Source: Flavobacterium limnosediminis JC2902
Lineage (GTDB): Bacteria > Bacteroidota > Bacteroidia > Flavobacteriales > Flavobacteriaceae
Assembly: GCF_000498535.1 (NCBI RefSeq)
Contig: NZ_AVGG01000019.1
Location: 62,001 to 126,000, forward strand
Reading direction: 5' to 3'
DNA length: 64,000 nt
Shown here: piece after piece, positions 36,978-45,481 of the stretch
Numbering within the stretch: position 1 is the first letter of the stretch
Layout of the letters: every line of letters begins with the position of its first letter
The notes under the pieces: model-generated
Databases searched by the model: none
The model's input: the letters and a program-made list of their open reading frames with translations, nothing else
Told to the model about the DNA's origin: nothing
Program-made: the position numbers and the translations under genes

Positions 36978-37817
36978 ATGTATATGAAGAAGAATTACGT
37001 TGTCCTTGGTATCAGTGCTTTGGCACTTTTTTTATGCTCATTTTACAACATGGGCGTTACGAATCCGAAAATGGTTTTGGTGGAAGGCGGAAAAGTAAAA
37101 ATGAAACCTAATGTGGCATCAAAACCCGATTCTAAAGAAAAAAATCCGGATTATGAAGTTGCTGTTTCCTCGTTTGAAATCAGCAAAAATGAAGTAACGG
37201 TGGCAAACTGGAAAGAGTACACAACATCAACAAAAACAGCAATGCCCGCCAGACCTTCCTGGGGTTGGAATGATGACAATCCGATTACCAATATTACCTG
37301 GAAACAAGCCGTACAATACTGCAATTGGTTAAGTAAAGAGAATGGCCTAAAACCGGCTTATACCAAAAACGGAGATAAATACACCTGCAACTTCAAAGCC
37401 AACGGATACCGCCTCCCAACAGACGCCGAGTGGGTATTTGCCGCAAAAGGTGGTAATAAATCTAAAAACTACAAATATTCGGGAGGCAATGATCTGGAAT
37501 CCGTGGCCTGGTATGCCAAAAACAGCGAAAAGGCACCAAAAGCATTCGGAACAAAACTTCCAAACGAGTTGGGACTTTTTGACATGAGTGGAAATGTATG
37601 GGAATGGTGCTGGGATTATTACAGTTCGGTTCATTATAAAATAGACTCCAAAGTAGATCCTGCAGGTCCGGAAAGAGGCGAAAAAAGATGTGTGAGAGGC
37701 GGTTCGTGGGATTCAAGCAAATTGGAATACCTGGAGCCATCGTACCAATTAACCTGGAATCCGAACGCAACTAACGAGTTTTTTGGCTTCAGGGTGGTGA
37801 GAACGATTACCAAATAA
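36978..37817 (+). CDS. SUMF1/FGE-fold protein, probably non-catalytic
   Basis: A 279-residue protein with an N-terminal hydrophobic signal or anchor (VLGISALALFLCSFYN); ATGs at 36978 and 36984 are both possible. The SUMF1 (formylglycine-generating enzyme) fold is clear: MVLVEGGKVKM, EISKNEVTVANWKEY, NPITNITWKQAVQYCNWLS, YRLPTDAEWVFAAKGG, LGLFDMSGNVWEWCWDYY, CVRGGSWDSSKLEY, FFGFRVVR. True FGE enzymes have two catalytic cysteines after the GGS motif; here that stretch has none. A sulfatase-activating role is therefore unlikely. It resembles the FGE-like proteins of Bacteroidota (a family that includes GldJ/GldK), but it is short, so I do not assign a gld name. Confidence 0.82.
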   Translation: MYMKKNYVVLGISALALFLCSFYNMGVTNPKMVLVEGGKVKMKPNVASKPDSKEKNPDYEVAVSSFEISKNEVTVANWKEYTTSTKTAMPARPSWGWNDDNPITNITWKQAVQYCNWLSKENGLKPAYTKNGDKYTCNFKANGYRLPTDAEWVFAAKGGNKSKNYKYSGGNDLESVAWYAKNSEKAPKAFGTKLPNELGLFDMSGNVWEWCWDYYSSVHYKIDSKVDPAGPERGEKRCVRGGSWDSSKLEYLEPSYQLTWNPNATNEFFGFRVVRTITK

Positions 37818-37833
37818 TTTTCTGTTAACAAAA

Positions 37834-37863
37834 TTGTTTTTCGTTAAGAAAACAGTACTTTTG
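37834..37863 (+). promoter_or_regulatory. Promoter for ndk
   Basis: TTG 37834-37836, 19-bp spacer, TACTTTTG 37856-37863; ATG at 37889. Confidence 0.7.
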
Positions 37864-37888
37864 CGCCAAATTAAATAAAAAAACAGAA

Positions 37889-38308
37889 ATGGCAACTAAC
37901 AGAACATTTACAATGATCAAACCTGATGCGGTTGAAAAAGGACACATCGGGGGAATTTTAAATATGATTACTGAAGGTGGTTTCAGAATCGTTTCAATGA
38001 AATTAACTCAGTTAACTGTAGCTGATGCACAGAAATTTTACGCTGTACACAGTGAAAGACCTTTCTACGGAGAATTAGTGGAATTCATGAGCAGAGGTCC
38101 TATTGTTGCTGCTATCCTTGAAAAAGAGAATGCTGTTGAGGATTTCAGAACTTTAATCGGAGCTACTAACCCTGCTGATGCTGCAGAAGGTACTATCCGT
38201 AAAAAATATGCTACTTCTATCGGAGAGAATGCAGTTCACGGATCTGACAGCGATGAAAACGCTGCTATTGAAGGAGCGTTCCACTTTGCAGGAAGAGAGC
38301 AGTTCTAA
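37889..38308 (+). CDS. ndk: Nucleoside-diphosphate kinase
   Basis: A 139-residue enzyme, normal length: [38 protein letters not shown], and the active-site segment [12 protein letters not shown] with the phosphorylated His. It interconverts nucleoside di- and triphosphates in the cytoplasm. Single gene with a strong promoter and terminator. Confidence 0.98.
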   Translation: MATNRTFTMIKPDAVEKGHIGGILNMITEGGFRIVSMKLTQLTVADAQKFYAVHSERPFYGELVEFMSRGPIVAAILEKENAVEDFRTLIGATNPADAAEGTIRKKYATSIGENAVHGSDSDENAAIEGAFHFAGREQF

Positions 38309-38340
38309 AAAAACGATTTTCAAATTACCGATTTGAATAC

Positions 38341-38371
38341 AAAAATCCCGATTCGCTGAATCGGGATTTTT
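38341..38371. terminator. Bidirectional terminator between ndk and PepSY gene
   Basis: AAAAATCCCGATTC-GCT-GAATCGGGATTTTT: perfect 14-bp stem with a 3-nt loop between convergent genes. Confidence 0.92.
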
Positions 38372-38387
38372 ATTTGGTATTATTATA

Positions 38388-38939
38388 TTAAGCCAAAAAG
38401 AATAGGAAAAGTAACGGAAATACTATTCCGGCCAGTGCCAACTTCCATCCTCTTCGTTTAAAGGTATGCTTTCCGGCCGAAATCATTAAAGCACCTGTAA
38501 CTGCTATGGCAATCAAAGACACTCCGAAAATATCAGAATAATAAATCCACCAGTTCGATGTATTTTTGTGCAACTTCATGGCCTGACTTATAATCGGTGT
38601 CTTTTTGAAAGAAACGATTTCTCCTTTTCCGGATTTTACATCTATTTCCACATCGGTGTTTTCAAAAGAAATCTTTAGCATTCCCTTTTTCACGTTTGCC
38701 CTTCTGAATTTATCGTCGACTCCCATTTGCTTTGCCAGATTCTCGGCATATTTCTCACTAATCTGGTCTTCCGGCACTATTTTAGTCTGAATCGCTTTGG
38801 TTTCAACGGTATATTTTTCAGGATGCCAACTGTCCCGGTGATTCATCAAAACCCCTGATGCGGCAAATGAAATTATCAAACCCAAATAGAAATATCCCAA
38901 ATCGCGGTGGATGGCCCTGATGTTTTTTTGTTTCTTCAT
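38388..38939 (-). CDS. PepSY-associated membrane protein
   Basis: A 183-residue protein. KNIRAIHRDLGYFYLGLIISFAASGVLMNHRDSW is a PepSY-associated transmembrane helix with conserved His residues; a periplasmic PepSY-like domain follows (ISFENTDVEIDVKSGKG). Then come AMKLHKNTSNWWIYYSDIFG, a second helix pair and a basic loop. Such proteins beside TonB receptors are thought to act as inner-membrane reductases or partners in iron release from siderophores. It follows the receptor gene by 20 bp on the same strand, so the two are probably one operon. Confidence 0.85.
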   Translation of the reverse strand: MKKQKNIRAIHRDLGYFYLGLIISFAASGVLMNHRDSWHPEKYTVETKAIQTKIVPEDQISEKYAENLAKQMGVDDKFRRANVKKGMLKISFENTDVEIDVKSGKGEIVSFKKTPIISQAMKLHKNTSNWWIYYSDIFGVSLIAIAVTGALMISAGKHTFKRRGWKLALAGIVFPLLFLFFLA

Positions 38940-38959
38940 TTATATTAAAAATTTCGTTT

Positions 38960-41353
38960 TTAAAATTTATATTTCAATGTTGTCATCACCTGACGTGGCG
39001 CTATCGGATTAACACTATAATTCTCGTGTACCGTGTAATTCAGTTCGTTTGTGATGTTGGAAAATCGGCACAAAACGGAAAACTGTTTCCACGTATATCC
39101 CAGCGAAAGGTCTATGGTAGTATAACCTTCAAGCGGAATGGTTCTGTCCGGAATGGTCTGTCCGTTGGTATTGTTCCAACCTGCGATTCGTTCTCCGATA
39201 TAATTAGCGATACTTCCAACCGAAACCCCTTTGAATTTCCCGACTGGAACAGTGTAGAAAACACTCATATTTGCCGTATTTGACGGTGTTCGCACCAAGC
39301 GATCCCCTTCTATGAAACTTCCCGGCAAACCGCTTGTTTCGGTATAACGCATATCATTATAACTGTACCCCGTAACAATGTCCAAGCCCTCAATTGGTCT
39401 GACATTCACCCCTACTTCAATCCCCTTGCTTGTGGTTTGCCCTGAAAGTGTTTTAACGTTTGAATCTGTGTTATTGGTTCCATCAGCTTTGAATTCGGCC
39501 ATTTGAGCCAAATTGTTATTGATGATTTGATACAAGGTTACATTTGCCGTTAAAAGTCCATTCCAAAACCCTTTTTTGACACCTACTTCAAATTGATCAA
39601 TAATAGAAGCCTCAAGCGGATTGTTGTAAATATCCACTCCGGTATTAGGCGTAAATGAATTGGCGTAACTTGCAAATAGCGAAGTATTAGCAACCGGCTG
39701 GTAGACCAATCCCACTTTGGGTGAAAAAGCCGCGTCAATGCGTTTTGGATCTTTTTTTGGATTCGGATCATTTTCAGGAGTGTATTCATTCGCTTTGTAG
39801 TTGTAAGTTGTTGCCTCAGACTCCTGCCAAGACCAGCGAATACCTGCCAATAACTTAATTTTTTCGGTAAAAGAGATTAGATTCTGGGCATAAACTCCAA
39901 CCCTGTTTGTGGTTGTTTTTACAATTTTAGTATTGGTCGCATCGGGAATCCCAAGATCGGTTTCATAAGTTGACGGATCATAAATATTTACCGTATCGTA
40001 GTTGGCGGGGTCATAAACATACGTATAGCCTTGAGTAAAAGAGTAGTCTGTATCAACTCCGGTCGACAATTGATGCTTTACAGAACCTGTGTTAAAAGTT
40101 CCCTGAAGATTGAATTGCTGAGCCGCTATGATTTCTGAATTTTTATTTTTTCCCAAGGGACGGTTCAGAGTACCGTCAGCAGCCGGTTGAATGCGTTCAG
40201 TTCCTTCTGAAGACCTTCCGTAATCCTGAAATGAAGTATTGGAACTGAATTTCCAGTTTTTATGAAATTTATAGCTGATCTGCCCTGTAAAAGAAGCCTG
40301 GGTTGTCAAACCGTTAGACCATCTGGCCCCCAAATAAGTATTGCGCGGTAAGTCAACCACTTCCCTTCCTATAGCGCCCGTTCCGAAATCGGGCGTCCAG
40401 TAATCCCTTAAATAATCTCCCTGCAACAGAAAATACGTTCTCTTTCCGGCTTTAAAAAGCACCGACGGATTTACATAGAAACGTTCTCTTGTAACAACGT
40501 CCCTGAAACTTTCGGCGTTTTCATAAGACCCGATAAACCGGTAAGCAATCGTTGAATTTAAAGGACCGTAAAAATCAACCGTTGGTTTGTAATAGGCATA
40601 ACTCCCTGCCTGAAATGAAACCGACCCGCCTCTTGTGAAAGTTGGCGTCTTCGTTACCATATTAAGTATTCCTCCAGGCGCAACATTTCCGAATAACAAA
40701 GCCGAACTTCCCATCAGGGCTTCCACCTGTTCCAGAGAAGCTACTTCCGGCATCGATCCGCCATTGTAACGAAAACCGTTTTTAAACATGTTATTGGCAG
40801 TCATATCATAGCCACGGGACCAAAACGATTCCTGAGCACCGCCGCGAGCCGAACCAACATAAATACCATTTACATTTTTGACGACATCGCTTAATCGTGT
40901 CACTTGTTGCTGTTCCAGCGCTTTACGACTGATAACCTGAACACTCTGCGGCAGGTCTATTGTTTTGATACCCGCTTTACCATTGGCCAGCGTTCGATTA
41001 ATTACGCTTCCGGAAACGATTACTTCCGATAACGTATTCGAAGCTTCAACTAAAACGATTTTAGGCACCACGGTTACTGCACCAGACTTTACCACAATCT
41101 GAATAAATGAAGTTACAAACCCGACATGAGAAACGACAAGTGTGCACTTTCCGGGTTTTATGTTTGAAATGCTGAAACTGCCTTCAGAATTCGATACTCC
41201 GCTAAAATCGGAATTTTTGGATGTAACGGTCACCTGTTCCAAAGGGGTGTTTTTTGAAGAAACAACTACCCCAGTAATGGTTCCGTTGTTTTGCGCATGA
41301 AGTTGTAAAGAGAAAAATATAATTACAAATAAAAATTGGATAGGGCTTTTCAT
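38960..41353 (-). CDS. TonB-dependent siderophore receptor (FhuE/FhuA-like)
   Basis: The start at 41353 (MKSPIQFLFVIIFFSLQLHAQ) gives a normal signal peptide; an upstream ATG at 41410 falls in the promoter. The 797-residue mature receptor has a carboxypeptidase-like regulatory domain (about 22-105), a plug (IKTIDLPQSVQVISRKALEQ, LFGNVAPGGILNMVTKTP), and a 22-strand barrel ending APRQVMTTLKYKF with terminal Phe. The plug and C-terminus resemble ferrichrome/coprogen receptors. It imports ferric siderophores through the outer membrane. The next gene, a PepSY-type protein, fits an iron-uptake operon. Iron control is likely but no Fur box is certain. Confidence 0.92.
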   Translation of the reverse strand: MKSPIQFLFVIIFFSLQLHAQNNGTITGVVVSSKNTPLEQVTVTSKNSDFSGVSNSEGSFSISNIKPGKCTLVVSHVGFVTSFIQIVVKSGAVTVVPKIVLVEASNTLSEVIVSGSVINRTLANGKAGIKTIDLPQSVQVISRKALEQQQVTRLSDVVKNVNGIYVGSARGGAQESFWSRGYDMTANNMFKNGFRYNGGSMPEVASLEQVEALMGSSALLFGNVAPGGILNMVTKTPTFTRGGSVSFQAGSYAYYKPTVDFYGPLNSTIAYRFIGSYENAESFRDVVTRERFYVNPSVLFKAGKRTYFLLQGDYLRDYWTPDFGTGAIGREVVDLPRNTYLGARWSNGLTTQASFTGQISYKFHKNWKFSSNTSFQDYGRSSEGTERIQPAADGTLNRPLGKNKNSEIIAAQQFNLQGTFNTGSVKHQLSTGVDTDYSFTQGYTYVYDPANYDTVNIYDPSTYETDLGIPDATNTKIVKTTTNRVGVYAQNLISFTEKIKLLAGIRWSWQESEATTYNYKANEYTPENDPNPKKDPKRIDAAFSPKVGLVYQPVANTSLFASYANSFTPNTGVDIYNNPLEASIIDQFEVGVKKGFWNGLLTANVTLYQIINNNLAQMAEFKADGTNNTDSNVKTLSGQTTSKGIEVGVNVRPIEGLDIVTGYSYNDMRYTETSGLPGSFIEGDRLVRTPSNTANMSVFYTVPVGKFKGVSVGSIANYIGERIAGWNNTNGQTIPDRTIPLEGYTTIDLSLGYTWKQFSVLCRFSNITNELNYTVHENYSVNPIAPRQVMTTLKYKF

Positions 41354-41388
41354 TATGTTAAACTTATTTAGATTCATTAAATATAATG

Positions 41389-41434
41389 CAAAACTAAATA
41401 AGCCGGACATAACAAATCATGATTTTTATCATGA
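41389..41434 (-). promoter_or_regulatory. Receptor promoter with twin TCATGA motif
   Basis: Minus strand TAGTTTTG (41389-41396) with TTG at 41413-41415 (16-bp spacer). Directly upstream are two TCATGA hexamers (41417-41422 and 41429-41434), 12 bp apart, a possible operator. Confidence 0.5.
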
Positions 41435-41462
41435 AATTAAGATAATTTTATCTTTTATTTTT

Positions 41463-41759
41463 TTATCTGAAAATCAAATCAGTGACAACTTCTTTTCGAA
41501 GCTCTTCATTGATCATTTTGATGATTTTGGCTTTTCCGTAACTCAATTCTTCCCTCAAAACCGCGGAAGAAAGTGCCACGTAAAGTGTACTGCCTTTTAA
41601 AAGTATTTCGGTGGTATAATTATTTACTCCATTACCCATAAGGTTTTTCCAGGCATCCCTCACGTCGATTTTATCCATGCCGGCCTGCAATCGGTTATCC
41701 TGAATAAATTTCTTTAGAACATCCCCAATCGGACTTTCCTCATTGAATCGTTTTGCCAT
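41463..41759 (-). CDS. DUF721 (DciA-like) protein
   Basis: A 98-residue protein: PIGDVLKKFIQDNRLQAGMDKIDVRDAWKNLMG, then TEILLKGSTLYVALSSAVLREELSYGKAKIIKMIN. This matches DUF721, the family that includes the replicative helicase loader DciA. A role in DNA replication is plausible but unproven for the Bacteroidota form. Its ATG shares one base with the stop of the lipocalin-like gene (TAATG), so the two are translationally coupled. Confidence 0.85.
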   Translation of the reverse strand: MAKRFNEESPIGDVLKKFIQDNRLQAGMDKIDVRDAWKNLMGNGVNNYTTEILLKGSTLYVALSSAVLREELSYGKAKIIKMINEELRKEVVTDLIFR

Positions 41760-42178
41760 TATTTTACGGTAAAAGGTTTTGCTTTTTTGTAATGGTATTC
41801 GATATCCTGATCGTTTTTCACAATCAGTTTTTCATCGGAAATTTCGATGATTTCTTCTTTCCATTTAGCATATGGGGTAGTATAATTCAGAAAGGCATCA
41901 CCATCCGTATTTGTAATTACTATTTTCTCGGACAGATCATTCATCAGATAGCTCCCGTCAAATTGAGGCACCACCTTCTTTCTGAAACCCTTTTTATCCT
42001 TGATTTCAAAAAAATCAATCGTTGGGTTAATTTTATACTCTTTCTTGCCGCCATCGGGCAATTCGGCCTTTTCAATTTCCCAATACCCGTTTATTTTTGC
42101 CAGATCTTTTTCTTCAATGGTCTGTTTACAACCAACCAACAATAAGACAGTAATAACCGCAACAATAATTTTTCTCAT
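41759..42178 (-). CDS. Lipocalin-like lipoprotein
   Basis: A 139-residue protein with lipoprotein signal MRKIIVAVITVLLLVGC. The mature part (INGYWEIEKAELPDGGKKEY, then short strand pairs up to IEYHYKKAKPFTVK) follows the lipocalin-like domain pattern common in Bacteroidota. It probably binds a hydrophobic ligand at the envelope; the ligand is unknown. First gene of a pair with DUF721. Confidence 0.75.
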   Translation of the reverse strand: MRKIIVAVITVLLLVGCKQTIEEKDLAKINGYWEIEKAELPDGGKKEYKINPTIDFFEIKDKKGFRKKVVPQFDGSYLMNDLSEKIVITNTDGDAFLNYTTPYAKWKEEIIEISDEKLIVKNDQDIEYHYKKAKPFTVK

Positions 42179-42281
42179 CGGAATTTAATTTCAGCAAAGT
42201 TACTTTTAAAAATCATTCAGGAAAAACAAAACAGATTAAACTATTTGCTAATTTTAGAGTCGAAGCGTAAACCAAAAACGG

Positions 42282-43385
42282 ATGAAAAATTTCATTATAC
42301 CAATACTCCTTCTTGTTCTTGTTTCTTTTATAAGTTGCAGTTCCGATTCTGAAACAGACATCAATCCCACACCAACACCGGAAACCATGTATTTTCCGCC
42401 ACTTACAGGAGATACCTGGAAAACTAAAAGTATTACCGATTTGGGTTGGAACCAGGCTGCTGTAGCGCCATTGGAATCGTACCTGAACGAAAAACACACT
42501 AAAGGATTCATCATCCTGGTTAACGGCAGAATTGTCATGGAAAATTATTTCAACGGACATAGCGCAACAGCCAACTGGTATTGGGCCAGTGCGGGGAAAA
42601 CACTAACTGCCACAGTAACCGGAATTGCACAGCAGGAAGGCTTTTTGAACATTGATAATAAGGTTTCAGATTATATCGGAACGGGGTGGACTTCGGCACC
42701 TTTAGCGAAAGAGAATTTAATCACGAATCGTCATTTACTAACCATGACTTCAGGTTTGGACGATGCGTTTAACGACAGCTCCAATGCAACATTACACGAC
42801 TGTGTAGAACCAGGTTGTTTAACCTATAAAGCGGATGCTGGAACGCGATGGGCTTATGATAACGTTTATGTTAAACTTCAGGACGTTGTAGCACAGGCAA
42901 CGGGTCAGACATGGAACAATTATTTCAACACCAAACTGAAAAATCCGATTGGGATGACCGGTTTATGGGTACAATCCAACAACAATAGCGTGTATATGAG
43001 TACCACCAGAAGCATGGCGCGTTTTGGTTTGTTAGCGTTGAATAACGGCAACTGGAGCGGAACACAGATAATTAACACGACTTACTTTAACAGCGCAACA
43101 ATTACTTCACAAAGTATCAATCAGGCGTATGGTTATTTATGGTGGCTGAACGGAAAAACAACTTATCATTTACCGCAATCACAACTAACCTTTAACGGTT
43201 CACTGATTCCTACTGCGCCGGCCGATATGTACTGTGCTTTAGGAAAAGACGATCAAAAAATATATGTGGTGCCTTCTAAGAAGATGGTCGTAATCCGAAT
43301 GGGAGATGCGGCTGATGGTTCCAATATGGCACTTTCCGATTTTGATGAAGTACTATGGCAAAAAATAAAGGCGTTATATGAATAA
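42282..43385 (+). CDS. Serine hydrolase, beta-lactamase class C-like lipoprotein
   Basis: A 367-residue protein with lipobox (LVSFISC). The catalytic SxxK is SAGK (near 42589-42600) in NWYWASAGKTLTATVTGIA; the YxN is YDN in RWAYDNVYVKL. The order PLESYLNEKHTKGFIILVNG, LTMTSGLDDAF and MSTTRSMARFGLLALNNG is typical of the class C beta-lactamase/D-aminopeptidase/esterase family. Envelope-located; true substrate unknown (peptide, ester or beta-lactam). Its stop codon lies inside the terminator stem. Confidence 0.9.
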   Translation: MKNFIIPILLLVLVSFISCSSDSETDINPTPTPETMYFPPLTGDTWKTKSITDLGWNQAAVAPLESYLNEKHTKGFIILVNGRIVMENYFNGHSATANWYWASAGKTLTATVTGIAQQEGFLNIDNKVSDYIGTGWTSAPLAKENLITNRHLLTMTSGLDDAFNDSSNATLHDCVEPGCLTYKADAGTRWAYDNVYVKLQDVVAQATGQTWNNYFNTKLKNPIGMTGLWVQSNNNSVYMSTTRSMARFGLLALNNGNWSGTQIINTTYFNSATITSQSINQAYGYLWWLNGKTTYHLPQSQLTFNGSLIPTAPADMYCALGKDDQKIYVVPSKKMVVIRMGDAADGSNMALSDFDEVLWQKIKALYE

Positions 43386-43400
43386 CGCCTTTATTTTTAT
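43368..43400. terminator. Terminator overlapping the end of the serine hydrolase gene
   Basis: AAAGGCGTTAT-ATGA-ATAACGCCTTT perfect 11-bp stem followed by ATTTTTATTTTG. It includes the last codons of the plus gene and also lies just past the minus-strand small-protein gene. Confidence 0.85.
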
Positions 43401-43579
43401 TTTGTACTGAAGAATTTTATTATTGCATATAAAACCAATATAAAGCTGATTAATCGTAATGCCAAAAAAGCATTTGGAAAGGGTTTTTCAAGAAATATCG
43501 AAACAAAACTAATTAAAAACGTAATCAGAATAATTTTAATTGGTGATGCGTTTCTGAAAAAATCAATTACTTTATTCAT
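43397..43579 (-). CDS. Small two-helix membrane protein
   Basis: A 60-residue hypothetical: IKIILITFLISFVSIFL and ALRLISFILVLYAIIKFF are two predicted membrane helices. It follows ftsY by 9 bp, on the same strand, so it is probably co-transcribed. No family recognised. Confidence 0.6.
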   Translation of the reverse strand: MNKVIDFFRNASPIKIILITFLISFVSIFLEKPFPNAFLALRLISFILVLYAIIKFFSTK

Positions 43580-43588
43580 GTCAGCCTT

Positions 43589-44542
43589 TTATTTAAAGAA
43601 GGAATCTACAAACTCGTATTTATTGAATACCTGTAAATCTTCGATACCTTCCCCTACTCCGATGTATTTCACCGGAATCTGGAACTGATCGGAGATTCCG
43701 ATTACCACTCCGCCTTTTGCGGTTCCGTCCAGTTTGGTAACAGCTAAACAGGAAACTTCAGTAGCAGCGGTGAATTGTTTTGCCTGTTCGAAGGCGTTTT
43801 GTCCCGTAGAACCGTCCAGTACCAATAAAACATCGTGTGGCGCATCTTCCACCACTTTTTGCATAACGCGTTTTACTTTGGTTAACTCAGCCATTAATCC
43901 CACTTTATTGTGCAAACGTCCTGCGGTATCAATAATTACCACATCGGCATTTTGCGCCACTGCGGATTGTAACGTATCGAAAGCTACGGAGGCAGGATCA
44001 CTACCCATTTGCTGACGAACGATGGGTACACCTACTCGGTCTGCCCAAATCTGCAATTGATCGATGGCCGCGGCACGAAACGTGTCGGCAGCTCCAAGAA
44101 CAACACTGTGACCTGCTTTTTTGAATTGGTACGCTAATTTCCCAATAGTGGTTGTCTTTCCAACGCCGTTTACACCAACTACCATGATTACGTAGGGCTT
44201 TTTGTTGGCTGGGATTTCGAACTCGGTGGCTTCTCCGGAATTGGTTTCCGATAACAGACCTGCGATTTCCTCACGAAGAATGCCGTTAAGTTCGTCGGTT
44301 CCTAAGTATTTGTCTTTGGACACGCGTTCTTCGATGCGTTCGATGATTTTCAGGGTTGTGTTTACACCTACGTCGGAGGCTACTAAGATTTCCTCCAGGT
44401 TGTCCAACACCTCATCGTCTACTTTTGATTTCCCTGCAACCGCTTTGGTTAACTTAGAGAAAAAAGAAGTTTTTGACTTTTCAAGACCTTTGTCTAAGGT
44501 TTCTTTCTTTTCGGATGAAAATATTTTTTTAAAAAAATTCAT
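43589..44542 (-). CDS. ftsY: Signal recognition particle receptor FtsY
   Basis: A 317-residue SRP GTPase: N domain (residues about 1-95), G1 GVNGVGKTTTIGKLA, GAADTFRAAAIDQL, G3 DTAGRLHNK, G4 TKLDGTAKGG, closing GVGEGIEDLQVFNKYEFVD. The acidic A domain is minimal, as usual in Bacteroidota. It docks the SRP-ribosome complex at the membrane. In related genomes ftsY follows rpmB-rpmG-DUF4295; here a 250-bp gap with a hairpin element and a terminator intervenes. Confidence 0.97.
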   Translation of the reverse strand: MNFFKKIFSSEKKETLDKGLEKSKTSFFSKLTKAVAGKSKVDDEVLDNLEEILVASDVGVNTTLKIIERIEERVSKDKYLGTDELNGILREEIAGLLSETNSGEATEFEIPANKKPYVIMVVGVNGVGKTTTIGKLAYQFKKAGHSVVLGAADTFRAAAIDQLQIWADRVGVPIVRQQMGSDPASVAFDTLQSAVAQNADVVIIDTAGRLHNKVGLMAELTKVKRVMQKVVEDAPHDVLLVLDGSTGQNAFEQAKQFTAATEVSCLAVTKLDGTAKGGVVIGISDQFQIPVKYIGVGEGIEDLQVFNKYEFVDSFFK

Positions 44543-44597
44543 TCTAAATATGAATTACATGTTATGAATTATGCCTGAATAGAAGCCTTTTTGTTTT

Positions 44598-44719
44598 CCT
44601 TAGCCCTGATGGCAGTGGAAATCCTTTTTATTGTGGGCTGGCTTTAGCCAAGACCACAATAAAAAGATTGCAACGTACAGCAGGAATTACCATTAAAGAA
44701 AGCCCAAACGATTGGCTCC
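44598..44719 (+). repeat. Interspersed hairpin element, copy B
   Basis: Starts CCTTAGCCCTGATGGCAGTG, then CTTTTTATTGTGG (44624-44636) pairs perfectly with CCACAATAAAAAG (44654-44666). It continues ATTGCAACG and ends CAAACGATTGGCTCC. Same architecture and orientation as copies A and C. Confidence 0.75.
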
Positions 44720-44743
44720 AAACTTCAGCAAATATAAAAATAA

Positions 44744-44775
44744 AAAAGCTACTTCCGTATGAAAGTAGCTTTTCT
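44744..44775 (-). terminator. Terminator after DUF4295 gene
   Basis: AAAAGCTACTT/AAGTAGCTTTT stem with a short loop; on the minus strand followed by a T-rich tract. It ends the rpmB-rpmG-DUF4295 transcript before ftsY. Confidence 0.75.
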
Positions 44776-44793
44776 ATATATTGTATAACGGAA

Positions 44794-44946
44794 TTATTTC
44801 TTACTTAAGAAAGCATCCACTTCTTCTGGAGACATTACTGACTCAACGAAAGTATAAGCACCTGTTTTTGGTGATTTTACCATCTTGATAGCTTTAGTCA
44901 ATCTTTTTGAAGCTGTCTGTAATGTTGCAACGGTTTTCTTTGCCAT
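44794..44946 (-). CDS. DUF4295 small ribosome-operon protein
   Basis: A 50-residue basic protein (MAKKTVATLQTASKRLTKAI, then KSPKTGAYTFVESVMSPEEV and a short Lys-rich end). This matches DUF4295, a Bacteroidota-specific protein always found after rpmG. It starts 9 bp after the rpmG stop. Function unknown; probably ribosome-associated by context. Confidence 0.9.
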   Translation of the reverse strand: MAKKTVATLQTASKRLTKAIKMVKSPKTGAYTFVESVMSPEEVDAFLSKK

Positions 44947-44955
44947 GACTTACTA

Positions 44956-45138
44956 TTATTTAATTTCTTTATGAACAGTTACTCTTTTTAAGATTGGATT
45001 AAATTTTTTAATCTCTAATCTGTCCGGAGTATTCTTTTTGTTTTTAGTCGTAATGTAACGAGATGTTCCTGGTACACCAGAAGTCTTGTGCTCAGTACAT
45101 TCTAAAATTACCTGAATTCTATTACCTTTCTTTGCCAT
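44956..45138 (-). CDS. rpmG: 50S ribosomal protein L33
   Basis: 60 residues: [54 protein letters not shown]. Typical L33; only one Cys remains, so it is the zinc-free form. Lies between rpmB and DUF4295 in one operon. Confidence 0.97.
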
Positions 45139-45165
45139 CGTGATATATTATTTAAGGTTACGGAA

Positions 45166-45402
45166 TTATTTAACAAATCCGTTAGCTTTAGCTTCTTTCA
45201 AAACTGCAGCGATACCATTCTTATTAATCGTTTTTAAAGCAGATGTAGATATCTTTAAAGTTATCCATCTGTCTTCTTCAGGAATGTAGAAACGTTTCTT
45301 AACTAAGTTTACACTAAATTTTCTTTTAGTTTTATTCATAGCATGAGAAACATTGTTTCCAACCATTGCTCTCTTACCTGTAAGTTCACAAACTCTTGAC
45401 AT
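45166..45402 (-). CDS. rpmB: 50S ribosomal protein L28
   Basis: 78 residues: MSRVCELTGKRAMVGNNVSHAMNKT, RRFYIPEEDRWI-like core, LKTINKNGI. Normal L28 in length and motifs. First gene of the rpmB-rpmG-DUF4295 operon. Confidence 0.97.
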   Translation of the reverse strand: MSRVCELTGKRAMVGNNVSHAMNKTKRKFSVNLVKKRFYIPEEDRWITLKISTSALKTINKNGIAAVLKEAKANGFVK

Positions 45403-45440
45403 TGTACTTATCTTTATATTCGTTATTCAAAATCAGGGTG

Positions 45441-45471
45441 CAAAGAAACAAAAAAGAAACCTATTTCACAA
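45441..45471 (-). promoter_or_regulatory. Promoter for rpmB operon
   Basis: Minus strand TTG (45469-45471), 20-bp spacer, TTTCTTTG (45441-45448), one mismatch to TAnnTTTG. Confidence 0.45.
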
Positions 45472-45481
45472 ACTATTTCAA

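Noticed and set aside
36978..37817. Gliding protein GldK or GldJ
   Set aside because: Same fold, but shorter than those proteins and without other gld genes or a clear lipobox.
42282..43385. Dedicated antibiotic-resistance beta-lactamase
   Set aside because: SxxK and YxN are shared by many esterases and peptidases; nothing specific to beta-lactam hydrolysis can be seen.
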